Shown in pieces: positions 38,852-49,085 of a DNA stretch of 64,000 nucleotides. Each line of letters begins with the position of its first letter. Positions within the stretch are counted from its first letter, which is position 1. The notes beneath the pieces are model-generated. The model was not told the origin of the DNA, did not search any database, and worked only from the letters and a program-made list of their open reading frames with translations. The DNA comes from Rhodopseudomonas palustris (GTDB lineage: Bacteria; Pseudomonadota; Alphaproteobacteria; Rhizobiales; Xanthobacteraceae), in the NCBI RefSeq assembly GCF_007005445.1, contig NZ_CP041387.1:4417501-4481500 (forward strand), written 5' to 3'. A program made the position numbers and the translations under genes.

Positions 38852-41062
38852 TCACAGAAAGCTCTGCGGATCGACGTCGACTTCGAGCTTGAGATTTCCC
38901 TTGGTCTTCGGGCCGCGCGCCAGCCATGAGCGCAAGTAATTCGACAGATCGAAGCCGCGGACCGATTTCACCAGCAGCCGGAATCGATAGCGTCCCTTGA
39001 TCACCGCGAGCGGCGCTTCGGCAGGGCCCAGCACCTGCACGCGCTCGTCGAACGGCGCGGCGCCGGCGAGCTGGCGGCCGAAGCTCTCGGCGGTCGGCCG
39101 ATCACCGGCCGAGATGATCAGGCTCGCGAGCCGGCCGAACGGCGGATACAGCGTGCGCTCGCGGATATCGATCTCGCTGGCATAGAACGCCTCACGGTCA
39201 CAGGCGACCAGCGCCTTCATCACCGGATGCTCGGGCTGATGCGTTTGCAGAAAGCCGACGCCACGGCCCTGCTCGCGACCGGCGCGGCCGATCACCTGAT
39301 TGAGCAACTGGAAGGTCCGCTCGGCGGCGCGCGGGTCGCCGTTGGACAGGCCGAGATCGGCGTCGACCACGCCGACCAGATTGAGCCGCGGGAAGTTGTG
39401 GCCTTTGGCCACGAGTTGCGTGCCGATGATGATGTCGACCCGGCCCTCGGCGATCTCGTTCAGCTCGCTGCGCATGGTCTCGATCGAGGTGATCAGGTCG
39501 CTCGACAGCACCATGGTGCGGGCGTTCGGAAACAGGCTCGCCGCCTCCTCCTGCAGCCGCTCGACGCCGGGACCGACCGCGACCAGCGAGCCCTCGGCGC
39601 CGCAATGCGGGCAGGCCGGCGGCCGCGGCATCGAGAACCCGCAATGGTGGCACACCAGGCGCTGCCGGAAGCGGTGATCGACCAGCCAGGCGTCGCAGAT
39701 CGTGCAGGCGAAGCGGTGGCCGCAGGCGCGGCACAGCGTCAGCGGCGCGTAGCCGCGGCGATTGAGAAACAGCAGCGCCTGTTCGCGGCGTTCGATCGCA
39801 AAACCGATCTGCTCGGCGAGCCGCGGCGAAATGAAGCGGCCGCGCATCGGCGGCTCGCGCCGCAGATCGATCGCCTCGATCTGCGGCATGTGCTGACCGC
39901 CGAATCGCGACGGCAGCGGGATGCGCTGATAGCGGCCCTTGCGGGCGTTGACCTCGGTCTCGACCGACGGTGTCGCCGACGCCAGCACGATCGGAATTTT
40001 CGCGATCGACGCCCGCACCACCGCCATGTCGCGGGCGTGATAATGCGCGCCGTCTTCCTGCTTATAGGCCTGATCGTGCTCCTCATCGACGATGATCAGC
40101 CCGAGATCCGCATAGGGCAGAAACAGCGCCGAGCGCGCGCCGACCACGACGCGGGCCTCGCCCGCGGCGATCGCCGCCCAATTGCGGGCGCGGGTCCGCG
40201 GCGTCAGTTCGGAGTGCCACTCCAGCGGCCGCACCCCGAATCGCTGGGCGAAGCGATCGAGAAACTGCCCGGTCAGCGCGATTTCCGGCATCAGGATCAG
40301 GCTCTGCCGGCCCTGCCGGATCACCTCGGCGACCGCCTCGAAATACACTTCGGTCTTGCCGGAGCCGGTGACGCCGTCGATCAGCGCCGCCTGAAAGCCG
40401 CCGGCGGTCACCAGGCCGCGCATCGTCTCGGCCGCGCGGGCCTGCTCCGGCGAAAAATCCGCCGGCGCGAAATCCGGGTCGGGCTCCGGCGCCGGGCTTT
40501 CGCGCGGCATCGGCTCGACCGAAAGGGTACCCTCGTCGACCAGGCCGTCGATCACGCCGGGGCTGACGCCGGCTTCCTTGGCGACATCGGATTTGCCGTG
40601 CAGCAGGCCGTCCGACAGGATCTCGAGCAGGCGGCGGCGGGCCGGCGTCATCCGCTGCGGCGGCGGGCCGACGAGGCGCACCCCCATGCGCTGCCGTTCC
40701 GGGCCGAGATGCTCGCCCATCCGCAAGCACATCCGCAGCACCATGCCGCGCGCCGACAGCGTGTAGGTCGCGACCCAGTCGACCATCCGCCGCAGCTCGT
40801 CGCGCAGCGGCGGCACGTCGAGCTTTTCGGCGACGTCCTTGAGCCGGTTGTGCAGCCGCGGATCGGGACTGGGATTCTCCGCCCAGACCACGCCGAGAAC
40901 TTCGCGGGCCCCCAGCGGCACCGCGACGACGTCGCCGGGCTTGAGCGCAAGCCCACGCGGCACCCGGTACGAATAGGCCTGATCGATCGCGACCGGCACC
41001 AGCACGTCGACGACGCTGGCGGGGCCGTTGGCGGCCGGGCGGCTGGTCGGAAACTCATCCAT
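38852..41062 (-). CDS. priA: Primosomal replication restart helicase PriA
   Basis: 736 residues. It reloads the replisome at stalled forks. N-terminal DNA-binding domain (VDVLVPVAIDQAYSYRVPRGL), Walker A GVTGSGKTEVY (~225-235), DEEHD box, and the zinc-binding cysteines in LCRACGHRFACTICD and CHHCGFSMPRPPACPHCGAEG between the helicase lobes. Motif VI IGRAGREQGRG follows. Its 5' end faces the xerC-like gene. Confidence 0.97.
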   Translation of the reverse strand: MDEFPTSRPAANGPASVVDVLVPVAIDQAYSYRVPRGLALKPGDVVAVPLGAREVLGVVWAENPSPDPRLHNRLKDVAEKLDVPPLRDELRRMVDWVATYTLSARGMVLRMCLRMGEHLGPERQRMGVRLVGPPPQRMTPARRRLLEILSDGLLHGKSDVAKEAGVSPGVIDGLVDEGTLSVEPMPRESPAPEPDPDFAPADFSPEQARAAETMRGLVTAGGFQAALIDGVTGSGKTEVYFEAVAEVIRQGRQSLILMPEIALTGQFLDRFAQRFGVRPLEWHSELTPRTRARNWAAIAAGEARVVVGARSALFLPYADLGLIIVDEEHDQAYKQEDGAHYHARDMAVVRASIAKIPIVLASATPSVETEVNARKGRYQRIPLPSRFGGQHMPQIEAIDLRREPPMRGRFISPRLAEQIGFAIERREQALLFLNRRGYAPLTLCRACGHRFACTICDAWLVDHRFRQRLVCHHCGFSMPRPPACPHCGAEGSLVAVGPGVERLQEEAASLFPNARTMVLSSDLITSIETMRSELNEIAEGRVDIIIGTQLVAKGHNFPRLNLVGVVDADLGLSNGDPRAAERTFQLLNQVIGRAGREQGRGVGFLQTHQPEHPVMKALVACDREAFYASEIDIRERTLYPPFGRLASLIISAGDRPTAESFGRQLAGAAPFDERVQVLGPAEAPLAVIKGRYRFRLLVKSVRGFDLSNYLRSWLARGPKTKGNLKLEVDVDPQSFL

Positions 41063-41136
41063 CGCCCCGGTGTGCCGCCAAAGCCGGCTTTCATCAATGG
41101 GAAAGGAAATCGGCTATGATTGCCGGATCCTCATCG

Positions 41137-41223
41137 CGTCATTGCGAGGAGCGAAGCGACGAAGCAATCCAGCGGCCCGATGCGCTGAGCTCCTGGATTG
41201 CTTCGCTTCGTTCGCAATGACGG
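41137..41223. repeat. Dispersed palindromic repeat, family C, complete copy
   Basis: CGTCATTGCGAGGAGCGAAG is matched at the other end by the reverse complement of CCGTCATTGCGAACGAAGCG. It fills the gap between divergent priA and the recombinase gene and would make an 87-base hairpin. A partial copy lies at 29364-29390. Confidence 0.8.
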
Positions 41224-41257
41224 CGGTGGCTCATCATCCACTGAAGATGAACTGCCA

Positions 41258-42229
41258 ATGGTCTCTTCCAAGCCCGCGCCTCCGCCTCTCGAACTCGCCG
41301 GCGCGGCCGCCGATCTCACCGCCGAGATGGCGAAATGGCTGTCGCATCTGCGGGCGGAGCGGCGGCTGTCCGGCAAGACGCTGGAAGCCTATGCGCGCGA
41401 CGTCCGGCAGTTTCTGCAATTCCTGGCCGGGCATTGGGGCGGCGAAGTCACGCTCGGCCGGTTCGCGCGGCTGGAGGCGACCGATGTCCGCGCCTTCATG
41501 GCGGCGCGGCGGGCGGACGACATCGCGGGGCGCTCGCTGATGCGCGCGCTTGCGGGGCTGCGTTCGTTCGGGCGCTTTCTCGAACGCGAAGGCAAGGGCC
41601 GGGTCGGGGCGCTGGCCTCGGTGCGGGCGCCGAAGATCAGGAAGAGCCTGCCGAAGCCGCTGCCGATCGCGGCCGCCAAACGCCTCGCCGATGCCGACGA
41701 GCGCGCCGGCGAGGAGCGCGAGACCTGGGTGCTGATTCGCGACGCCGCCGTGATGGCGTTGCTGTACGGCTCGGGCCTGCGCATCTCCGAAGCGCTCGGC
41801 CTGAAGCGCCGTGACGTGCCGGCGCCCGGCAAGGGCGACACCCTGATCGTACACGGCAAAGGCAACAAGACCCGGATGGTGCCGGTGCTGCAGAACGTGC
41901 TCGAGCAGATCGCCGAATATGCAGCAGCCTGCCCCTACAACCTGCCGCCGGACGGACCGATGTTCGTCGGCGCACGCGGCGGGCCGCTCAGCCCGCGAAT
42001 CATTCAGCTCGCGATGGAGCGGCTGCGCGGCGGGCTCGGCCTGCCCGACAGCGCGACGCCCCACGCGCTGCGGCATTCGTTTGCGACGCATTTGCTGAGT
42101 CGCGGCGGCGACCTGCGCGCCATCCAGGAATTACTCGGTCACGCCTCGCTGTCGACCACGCAGGTCTATACCGGCATCGATACCGAGCGGCTGCTCGAGG
42201 TCTACAACAGCGCCCATCCCCGGGCCTGA
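41258..42229 (+). CDS. xerC: Tyrosine recombinase XerC
   Basis: 323 residues from ATG 41258. The longer in-frame start (41198) would lie inside the repeat and is rejected. XerC acts with XerD at dif to resolve chromosome dimers. SAM-like N-domain (WLSHLRAERRLSGKTLEAYARD), then catalytic YGSGLRISEALGL, HALRHSFATHLLSRGG, LGHASLSTTQVYTG with the tyrosine. Its place beside priA is the usual location in Rhizobiales. Confidence 0.93.
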   Translation: MVSSKPAPPPLELAGAAADLTAEMAKWLSHLRAERRLSGKTLEAYARDVRQFLQFLAGHWGGEVTLGRFARLEATDVRAFMAARRADDIAGRSLMRALAGLRSFGRFLEREGKGRVGALASVRAPKIRKSLPKPLPIAAAKRLADADERAGEERETWVLIRDAAVMALLYGSGLRISEALGLKRRDVPAPGKGDTLIVHGKGNKTRMVPVLQNVLEQIAEYAAACPYNLPPDGPMFVGARGGPLSPRIIQLAMERLRGGLGLPDSATPHALRHSFATHLLSRGGDLRAIQELLGHASLSTTQVYTGIDTERLLEVYNSAHPRA

Positions 42230-42369
42230 GCAGCGGAAACGCGCCGGCTAAGCTGTTAGTCCGGTGCCGGCGGCCTTGACCCCGCCATTTATCCAACTGA
42301 CAAGATCGCGGTGCTACAAGGTCTGCGCGACGCAGGCGCGATGATTGCGGTGACAGGAGATTCCGGACG

Positions 42370-42960
42370 ATGGGGGCGCACGAAAGCATGGAGCACGCGG
42401 AGCATGCCGAGCATGCATCGGGCTCCAACAAGGGCATCGCGCTGCTGATTTCAGTGATCGCGCTGTTCCTGGCGTTCTCTGAAACGCTCGGCAAAGGTGC
42501 GCAGACCGAAGCACTCGCCAAGAACGTCGAGGCCTCGAATCTGTGGGCGTTCTTCCAGGCCAAGAGCATCCGCCGCACCACCGTGCAGGCCGTCTCCGAA
42601 CACGCCAAGCTCAGTCTCGGCACCGTGCCGGACGAGGCCACCAAGGCGGCGCTGCAGAAGCAGATCGAAGACTGGCAGAAAACCGCGGCCCGCTATCGCT
42701 CGGAGCCGGAAACCGGCGAAGGCTCCGAACAGCTCGCCGCCCGCGCCAAGCACGCCGAACACGACCGCGATCTGGCGATGGCTCGTTACCATCACTACGA
42801 AGTCGCTTCGGCTGCCTTCCAGATCGGCATCGTGCTGGCATCGGCGACGATCATCACCGGCATGATCGTGCTGGCCTGGATCTCCGGTCTGCTCGCAGTC
42901 GGCGGGCTCGGCTTCATGGCGATCGGCCTGTTCGCGCCGCATGCGGTGCATCTGTTCTGA
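42370..42960 (+). CDS. DUF4337 family membrane protein
   Basis: 196 residues. A His/Glu-rich start (EHAEHAEHASGSNK), one membrane segment (GIALLISVIALFLAFSETLG, ~22-42), a soluble helical part (~50-145) and a pair of hydrophobic helices at the end (FQIGIVLASATIITGMIVLAW, GLLAVGGLGFMAIGLF). This architecture and FFQAKSIRRTT match DUF4337. Function unknown. It ends 5 bp before the convergent symporter gene. Confidence 0.8.
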   Translation: MGAHESMEHAEHAEHASGSNKGIALLISVIALFLAFSETLGKGAQTEALAKNVEASNLWAFFQAKSIRRTTVQAVSEHAKLSLGTVPDEATKAALQKQIEDWQKTAARYRSEPETGEGSEQLAARAKHAEHDRDLAMARYHHYEVASAAFQIGIVLASATIITGMIVLAWISGLLAVGGLGFMAIGLFAPHAVHLF

Positions 42961-42965
42961 TCTGA

Positions 42966-44408
42966 TCAGCGCAGCATGCCTGCGAGCGCATAGGTCAGCG
43001 CCACGATCACGACGCCCGAAATCAGGTTCATCCATAATCCGACCCGAGCCATTTCCCGGACGGTGATGTGACCGGACGCGAACACGATCGCGTTCGGCGG
43101 CGTCGCCACCGGCAGCATGAAGGCGCAGGATGCTGCCAGCGCCAGCGGCAACGCCAGAAGCACCGGATCGAGTCCGATCCCGACCGCGATCGCACCTCCG
43201 ATCGGGATGAAGGTCGCGGCGCTGGCGGTGTTGCTGGTCAGTTCGGTGAGAAACAGCATCGCGAAGGTCGCGGTCACGACCAGCAGCAGCGGCGGCCAGG
43301 CGGCCAGCCCACCCAGAGCCTCGCCGATCCACTGTGCCAGACCCGACACGCTGATGGCGGCGGCCAGGCTGAGCCCGCTGCCGAACAGGATCAGGACATC
43401 GAACGGCAACGACCTGAAGTCGGCCCAGCCGAGCAGCCGTCCTTTGTCGGCGTCGCCCGACGGCAGCAGGAACAGGAGCAGTGCGCCGATGACCGCGATC
43501 GAGGTGTCGTCGATGCCGGGCACCCAGGCGGCGTAGAGCGGCCGCAGCATCCACGCCGCCGCGGTCAGCCCGAACACCACCGCAACCCGCGCTTCCGGAC
43601 CGCTGATCGGGCCCAACCGATTCAGCTCTGCGGCGACGGTGTCGGCTGCGCGCTCGGTCAGCGCGACCGGCACCGGAAACATCCGGGTCAGCAGCAGCCA
43701 GGCCGCCAGCAGCAGCACGGCGGCCATCGGCACCCCGATCGCCATCCATTCTGCGAAGCCGATGTCGAGCTGGTGTTCGCGCCGGAGATAGGCAGCCAGC
43801 ATCGCATTGGCGGGGGTGCCGATCAGCGTTCCGAGGCCGCCGACGCTGGCGCCATACGCCACCGACAGCATCAGGCTGAGGCCGAGGTGACGCCGGGCGT
43901 GTGGGACGATTCCTGTGTCGCGATCGAGCAGCGCCAGCACCGAGGTCGCCACCGGCAGCATGATGATCGCGGTGGCCGAATTGCTGATCCACATCGACAG
44001 CAGCGCGGTCGACAGCAGGAAACCGGCGCACAGGCGTGCCGGCGACACCCCGGCGAGTGCGACGACGCCCAATCCGATGCGCTTGTGCAGCGACCAGCGC
44101 TGCATCGCGACTCCAAGGACGAAGCCGCCGAGAAACAGGAAGATGATCGGGTCGGCATAGGGCGCCGCCGCCTCGCGGATCGGCACGACGCCGAGCAGCG
44201 GGAACGCCACCAGCGGCAGCAGCGCGGTCACCGGCAGCGGCACCGCTTCGCTGATCCACCAGGTCGCCATCAGCGCGGCGGCGCCGGCGACCCGCCACGC
44301 CTCGAGCTTCATGCCGGCGGGTGGCGGAATCACCAATGTCAGTGCGAGCAGCGCGAAGCCGAACAGAATGGCGCCGAGCCGCCGCCAGTCGATCGCGTCC
44401 CACCGCAT
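42966..44408 (-). CDS. DASS/SLC13-family anion symporter
   Basis: 480 residues with about eleven or twelve membrane segments. WWISEAVPLPVTALLPLVAFPLLGV near the N-terminus, LSMWISNSATAIIMLPVA (the SNT motif region) and FLTELTSNTASAATFIPI (second SNT motif) are typical of Na+/dicarboxylate or sulfate symporters. The substrate is probably a di- or tricarboxylate, in keeping with the nearby TCA-cycle operon, but this is inference. Confidence 0.9.
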   Translation of the reverse strand: MRWDAIDWRRLGAILFGFALLALTLVIPPPAGMKLEAWRVAGAAALMATWWISEAVPLPVTALLPLVAFPLLGVVPIREAAAPYADPIIFLFLGGFVLGVAMQRWSLHKRIGLGVVALAGVSPARLCAGFLLSTALLSMWISNSATAIIMLPVATSVLALLDRDTGIVPHARRHLGLSLMLSVAYGASVGGLGTLIGTPANAMLAAYLRREHQLDIGFAEWMAIGVPMAAVLLLAAWLLLTRMFPVPVALTERAADTVAAELNRLGPISGPEARVAVVFGLTAAAWMLRPLYAAWVPGIDDTSIAVIGALLLFLLPSGDADKGRLLGWADFRSLPFDVLILFGSGLSLAAAISVSGLAQWIGEALGGLAAWPPLLLVVTATFAMLFLTELTSNTASAATFIPIGGAIAVGIGLDPVLLALPLALAASCAFMLPVATPPNAIVFASGHITVREMARVGLWMNLISGVVIVALTYALAGMLR

Positions 44409-44513
44409 CCGCCGTTCCCCGCCTGCCTGTGCTGGTGTCCTAGGCGCAGCCGCGCGCCGCCATGACGGCGATCAAGCGCCTTCGCTCGGTCGTCCGCCGG
44501 GGCCGCGGACGGA

Positions 44514-45101
44514 TCAGCGCGCCGCGCGGATTCGCCGTCGCAATGCGCCGATCCGGCGCAGCATCTTCGCACCCCAGCCGTCGCCGTCCCCCTTCAGCAG
44601 CTCGGCGAGCCTGGCTCGAATGCGGGCCATGATCGGCGCGACGATCGCGTGCGCCTTGGCGCGCAGCTCGATCACCCAGCGATAGGTCGCGGCGAACCAG
44701 CGGAGCTGCAGCAGCTTGGGCTTGGTGACGTCGAAGATGAAGGCCGCGACGCCGAGGCCGAACACCTGGGCGGCCGCAAAGATGCAAAGTCCGGCGATCC
44801 AGTGGCCCTGCGCGAGCAGCGCCAGCGCGAACAGCTTCAGCGGATACAGCGGCGCGACCGGCACCAGAAACACCGGCAGCGTCATCGCCGGCGACAGATG
44901 CTCGACCCAGCGCGCCAGCCGCTCTTTGAGCTCGCGCAGCGGAATCAGCGCGACGATGCGCGCGACCAGCGGCTCGACGTGGTCCCAGAACCACGCCTCG
45001 ATCAGGAACAGAACCGCCAGCAGCACCCACAGGGGCTGCAACAGCCGACGCTTCATCACGCCACCATCCATCACGCCGACCTCACGCCGGCCTTCCGTCA
45101 C
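44514..45101 (-). CDS. Hypothetical membrane protein downstream of lpdA
   Basis: Up to 195 residues from GTG 45101, which overlaps the lpdA stop (GTGA); ATG 45056 is an alternative that starts at the membrane segment. Two or three hydrophobic segments: [41 protein letters not shown] and [21 protein letters not shown]. The rest is basic. No family recognised. Co-transcribed with the TCA-cycle cluster by position. Confidence 0.7.
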   Translation of the reverse strand: MTEGRREVGVMDGGVMKRRLLQPLWVLLAVLFLIEAWFWDHVEPLVARIVALIPLRELKERLARWVEHLSPAMTLPVFLVPVAPLYPLKLFALALLAQGHWIAGLCIFAAAQVFGLGVAAFIFDVTKPKLLQLRWFAATYRWVIELRAKAHAIVAPIMARIRARLAELLKGDGDGWGAKMLRRIGALRRRIRAAR

Positions 45102-46501
45102 ATATGGATGGCGCGCTTGCCGACCGTAAGGGCGGCTTCCTTGATGGCTTCCGAGCGGGTCGGGTGGGCGTGGCAGGTGCGGGCCAGATCCTCGGCCGAA
45201 CCGCCGAACTCCATCAGCACCGCCGCTTCGTGGATCATCTCGCCGGCCTCACGGCCGATGATGTGGACGCCGAGCACGCGGTCGGTCTTGGCATCGGCCA
45301 GGATCTTCACGAAGCCGTCGGTGGTCTGGTTGACCTTGGAGCGGCCGTTGGCGGTGAACGGGAATTTGCCGACCGTGTAGGCGACGCCGGCCTGCTTGAG
45401 GTCTTCCTCGGTCTTGCCGACGCAGGACACTTCCGGCGTCGTGTAGACCACGCCCGGAATCACCTCGTAGTTGACGTGGCCGGCCTTTCCGGCGATCAGC
45501 TCGGCGACCGCAACGCCTTCGTCCTCGGCTTTGTGGGCCAGCATCGGGCCGCGCACCACGTCGCCGATCGCGTAGACGCCCTTGAGGCTGGTGGCGAAGT
45601 GATCGTCGATCACCACCCGGCCACGCTCGTCGAGCGCGATGCCGGCCTCTTTCAGCCCCAGCCCCTCGGTGTAGGGGACGCGGCCGATCGCGACCAGCAC
45701 GACGTCGGCTTCCAGCGTCTCCGGATTGCCGCCGGCCGCCGCTTCGACCTTGACGGCGAGCTTAGCGCCCGAGCTGTCGACGCCGGTGACCTTGGCGCCG
45801 AGCTTGAACGCGAAGCCCTGCTTTTCGAGGATGCGCTGAAACTGCTTGACCACCTCGGCGTCCATGCCCGGCAGGATGCGGTCGAGGAATTCGACCACGG
45901 TGACCTCGGCGCCGAGCCGGCGCCACACCGAGCCGAGCTCGAGCCCGATCACCCCGGCGCCGACCACGATCAGCTTGCCCGGCACCTTGTCGAGCGACAG
46001 CGCTCCGGTCGACGACACCACGCGCTTCTCGTCGATCTCGATGCCCTTGAGCTGCGCCACCGCCGAACCCGAGGCGATCACGATCGATTTGGTGTCGACG
46101 GTTTGCGCCTTGCCGTCGGCGCCGGTGACCTCGACCTTGCCGGCGCCGAGGATCTTGCCCCTGCCGGCCAGCACGTCGATCTTGTTCTTCTTCATCAGGT
46201 ATTCGACGCCCTTGACGTTGCCGTCGATGCCCTGCTGCTTGAAGTTCATCATCGCCGGCAGATCGAGCTTCGGCGCCGGGACGCCGATGCCCATCTTGGC
46301 GAAAGAGTGCCCGGCTTCCTCGAACAGTTCGGAGGCGTGCAGCAGCGCCTTGGACGGCATGCAGCCGACGTTCAGGCAGGTGCCGCCGAGCGTGGCGTTC
46401 TTCTCGACCACCGCGACCTTGAGTCCGAGCTGAGCCGCGCGAATCGCGCAGACGTAGCCGCCGGGGCCGGTGCCGATGACGACGAGATCGTAGGTGGCCA
46501 T
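45098..46501 (-). CDS. lpdA: Dihydrolipoyl dehydrogenase (E3)
   Basis: 467 residues. It reoxidises the lipoyl arm of 2-oxoglutarate dehydrogenase. FAD-binding [21 protein letters not shown] at the start, the redox disulfide [17 protein letters not shown] (~39-55), NAD-binding [20 protein letters not shown] and the C-terminal [16 protein letters not shown] with the catalytic His. End of the leftward mdh-sucCDAB cluster. Confidence 0.96.
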   Translation of the reverse strand: MATYDLVVIGTGPGGYVCAIRAAQLGLKVAVVEKNATLGGTCLNVGCMPSKALLHASELFEEAGHSFAKMGIGVPAPKLDLPAMMNFKQQGIDGNVKGVEYLMKKNKIDVLAGRGKILGAGKVEVTGADGKAQTVDTKSIVIASGSAVAQLKGIEIDEKRVVSSTGALSLDKVPGKLIVVGAGVIGLELGSVWRRLGAEVTVVEFLDRILPGMDAEVVKQFQRILEKQGFAFKLGAKVTGVDSSGAKLAVKVEAAAGGNPETLEADVVLVAIGRVPYTEGLGLKEAGIALDERGRVVIDDHFATSLKGVYAIGDVVRGPMLAHKAEDEGVAVAELIAGKAGHVNYEVIPGVVYTTPEVSCVGKTEEDLKQAGVAYTVGKFPFTANGRSKVNQTTDGFVKILADAKTDRVLGVHIIGREAGEMIHEAAVLMEFGGSAEDLARTCHAHPTRSEAIKEAALTVGKRAIHM

Positions 46502-46532
46502 AGATCAATCCTGTGAGTTGGCGCCGGCGCGA

Positions 46533-47279
46533 CTACCGTCCCCCCGACACGTCGAGGATGGCGCTGGTGACATAGGAGGCCTCGTCGGACAGCAGCCAGA
46601 CGACGGCGTTGGCGATTTCTTCGGCGCGGCCGACGCGCTTCATCGGCACGTTGACGCTCAGCCGATGGGCGCGTTCCGGATCACCCCCGGACGCATGGAT
46701 CTCGGTGTCGATCAGCCCCGGCCGAATCGCCGCGACCCGAATGCCTTCGCCGGCGAGCTCGTGTCCGAGCCCGACTGTGAAGGAATCGACCGCGCCCTTG
46801 GAGGCCGCATAGTCGACATAGGTGTTCGGCGAGCCGAGTTTGGCCGCGACCGACGACAGATTGACGATGACGCCGCCCTGGCCGCCGTGCCGGGTCGACA
46901 TCCGCTTCACCGCCTCGCGGGCGCACAGGATGCTGCCGGTGACGTTGACCGCCATGATGCGCTGGATGCGTTCGGCCGACATCTCGTCCACGCGCGCGGT
47001 CGGGCCGACGATGCCGGCATTGTTCACCAGCGCGCCGAGCGGGCCGAAGGCGTCCGCGGCGGCGAACAGCGACAGAATTTCGGCCTCGAGGCCGACGTCG
47101 CATTTCACCGCGATCGCCTTGCCGCCGACGGCTTCGATCTCCGCCACCACCTCGCTCGCCGCGGCGGCGTTGCTGGCGTAACCGATCACGACCTTGAAGC
47201 CGCGCCTGGCGCAGGCGAGCGCGGTGGCACGGCCGATGCCGCGGCTGCCTCCGGTGATGATGACGACGCGGTCGCTCAT
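46533..47279 (-). CDS. SDR-family oxidoreductase
   Basis: 248 residues, classical short-chain dehydrogenase. Cofactor loop IITGGSRGIGRATALACARRG (6-26), NNAGIVG (~88), Ser in VNLSSVAAK and catalytic YVDYAASKGAVD (~155-160). C-terminal YVTSAILDVSGGR is typical. It separates MAPEG and lpdA inside a TCA-cycle cluster. The substrate is unknown. Confidence 0.9.
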   Translation of the reverse strand: MSDRVVIITGGSRGIGRATALACARRGFKVVIGYASNAAAASEVVAEIEAVGGKAIAVKCDVGLEAEILSLFAAADAFGPLGALVNNAGIVGPTARVDEMSAERIQRIMAVNVTGSILCAREAVKRMSTRHGGQGGVIVNLSSVAAKLGSPNTYVDYAASKGAVDSFTVGLGHELAGEGIRVAAIRPGLIDTEIHASGGDPERAHRLSVNVPMKRVGRAEEIANAVVWLLSDEASYVTSAILDVSGGR

Positions 47280-47286
47280 GGGGCTC

Positions 47287-47679
47287 TCAGCTCAGCAGCC
47301 TGACCAGCATCGCGACCAGCGCCAGCAGGGCGACCAGCCAGGCGATGCTGCGCGCAAACGGGATGTGGACGATGTACAGCGGCACGTACAATACCCGCGC
47401 CACCAGCCAGACGATCGCGGCGGTGGCCGCGTAGCCGCCGGTCTTGCCGGTGACGGCCAACGCCAGGGCGATCGCCACATAGGCCGGAAAGGTCTCGAGA
47501 AGATTGCGGTAGGCCCGGCCGGCGCGACCGGCGAAGCGGCCTTTCGGCGCCCGCGGCTCGTCGCGCGGACCGGCCTGATAGTCGCCGCCGAGCTCCATCG
47601 TGGTCGGAATCGAGGCCAGCAGCATCTGCACGATCAGCAGCACCACACCCCAGCCAAGCACCGTGATTTCGACCGGCAT
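47287..47679 (-). CDS. MAPEG family membrane protein
   Basis: 130 residues with four hydrophobic segments (ITVLGWGVVLLIVQMLLASI; YVAIALALAVTGK; AIVWLVARVLYVPLYIV; IAWLVALLALVAMLVRLL). The RAYRNLLETFPAYVAIALAL and ARVLYVPLYI motifs match the MAPEG (eicosanoid/glutathione) family. The bacterial role is unclear. It lies 7 bp downstream of the SDR gene. Confidence 0.85.
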   Translation of the reverse strand: MPVEITVLGWGVVLLIVQMLLASIPTTMELGGDYQAGPRDEPRAPKGRFAGRAGRAYRNLLETFPAYVAIALALAVTGKTGGYAATAAIVWLVARVLYVPLYIVHIPFARSIAWLVALLALVAMLVRLLS

Positions 47680-47744
47680 CGCGGCATCGCCTCCCGTGAA
47701 CTAGGCGGCGGCGCGCCCGTGCCGCGCCGCCGGATTGCTTGGTA

Positions 47745-48986
47745 TCAGAGATCCAGCACCAGCCGGGCCGGATCTTCCAGGCTTTCCTTGACGCGGACCA
47801 GGAAGGTCACCGCTTCCTTGCCGTCGATGACGCGGTGGTCGTAGCTCAGCGCCAGATACATCATCGGCCGCACCTCGATCTTGCCGCCGACCACCACCGG
47901 GCGTTCCTGGATCTTGTGCATGCCGAGGATGCCGGACTGCGGCGCGTTCAGGATCGGGGTCGACATCAGCGAGCCATAGATGCCGCCGTTGGTGATGGTG
48001 AAGGTGCCGCCCTGCATCTCTTCGATCTTGAGCTGACCGTCACGGGCGCGCCGGCCGAAGTCGGAGATCGAGGTTTCGATTTCGGCGATCGACTTGGTGT
48101 CGCAGTCGCGCACCACCGGCACCACCAGACCCTTGTCGGTGCCGACCGCGACGCCGACGTGGTAGTAGTTCTTGTAGATCAGGTCGGTGCCGTCGATCTC
48201 GGCGTTGACGGCCGGGATGTCCTTCAGGGCCTGGACGCAAGCCTTGGTGAAGAATCCCATGAAGCCGAGCTTGGCGCCGTGCTTCTTTTCGAACACGTCC
48301 TTGTACTGCGCGCGCAGCGCCATGACGTTGGTCATGTCGACCTCGTTGAAGGTCGTCAGCATCGCGGCGGTGTTCTGCACTTCCTTCAGCCGGCGCGCGA
48401 TGGTCTGGCGCAGCCGGGTCATCTTGACCCGCTCTTCGCGCGCGGCGTCGTCGGCCGGCGACGGCGCCCGGACCTGTACGGCGGCCGCGGGCTGATTGAC
48501 CGGGGTCGGCGCAGACGCCGCCTTCTCGATCGCCGCCAGCATGTCGCCCTTGGTGACGCGGCCGTCCTTGCCCGAGCCCGGCACGGTCGATGCGTCGACG
48601 CCGCTTTCGGTCGACAGCCGGCGCACCGACGGCGCCAGCGGCGCATCTGACGGCGGGGTCTTGGCGGCGGGCGCAACGGGCGCCGGAGCCTGCGCGGCGG
48701 GCGCCGGCGCGGCCTTGGCGGGAGCGGCAGCCGCCGGCTTGGCCGGGGCGGCGCCATCGGTGATCTGGCCGAGCAGCGCGCCGACAGCGACGGTCTCGCC
48801 GTCCTTGGCGACGATCTCGCCCAGCGTGCCGGCCGACGGAGCCGGCACCTCGATGGTCACCTTGTCGGTCTCGAGCTCGACGAGCGGTTCGTCGACCGCC
48901 ACCGCCTCGCCCGGCTGCTTGAACCAGCGGCCGATGGTCGCCTCGGTCACCGATTCGCCGAGCGTCGGAACGCGAATTTCAGTCAT
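47745..48986 (-). CDS. sucB: 2-oxoglutarate dehydrogenase E2 (dihydrolipoyl succinyltransferase)
   Basis: 413 residues from ATG 48986. N-terminal lipoyl domain with [15 protein letters not shown] (lipoylated Lys ~43), an Ala/Pro linker, a peripheral-subunit-binding domain ([31 protein letters not shown]) and the catalytic domain ending [17 protein letters not shown] with the active-site His. It transfers succinyl to CoA. Directly downstream of sucA. Confidence 0.97.
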   Translation of the reverse strand: MTEIRVPTLGESVTEATIGRWFKQPGEAVAVDEPLVELETDKVTIEVPAPSAGTLGEIVAKDGETVAVGALLGQITDGAAPAKPAAAAPAKAAPAPAAQAPAPVAPAAKTPPSDAPLAPSVRRLSTESGVDASTVPGSGKDGRVTKGDMLAAIEKAASAPTPVNQPAAAVQVRAPSPADDAAREERVKMTRLRQTIARRLKEVQNTAAMLTTFNEVDMTNVMALRAQYKDVFEKKHGAKLGFMGFFTKACVQALKDIPAVNAEIDGTDLIYKNYYHVGVAVGTDKGLVVPVVRDCDTKSIAEIETSISDFGRRARDGQLKIEEMQGGTFTITNGGIYGSLMSTPILNAPQSGILGMHKIQERPVVVGGKIEVRPMMYLALSYDHRVIDGKEAVTFLVRVKESLEDPARLVLDL

Positions 48987-49085
48987 CGTTTTCGTCCTCT
49001 TCGGCGTCGCGGCTGTCGCGCCGGCGCCCGCCCGTGATCCAAACTCAGGAAAAACGAAGGCCGCCGCCATGCGGCGGCCGATGCG

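Noticed and set aside
41198..41257. Upstream start extending xerC by 20 codons
   Set aside because: The extension is encoded by the dispersed repeat at 41137-41223 and has no ribosome site; ATG 41258 fits the family.
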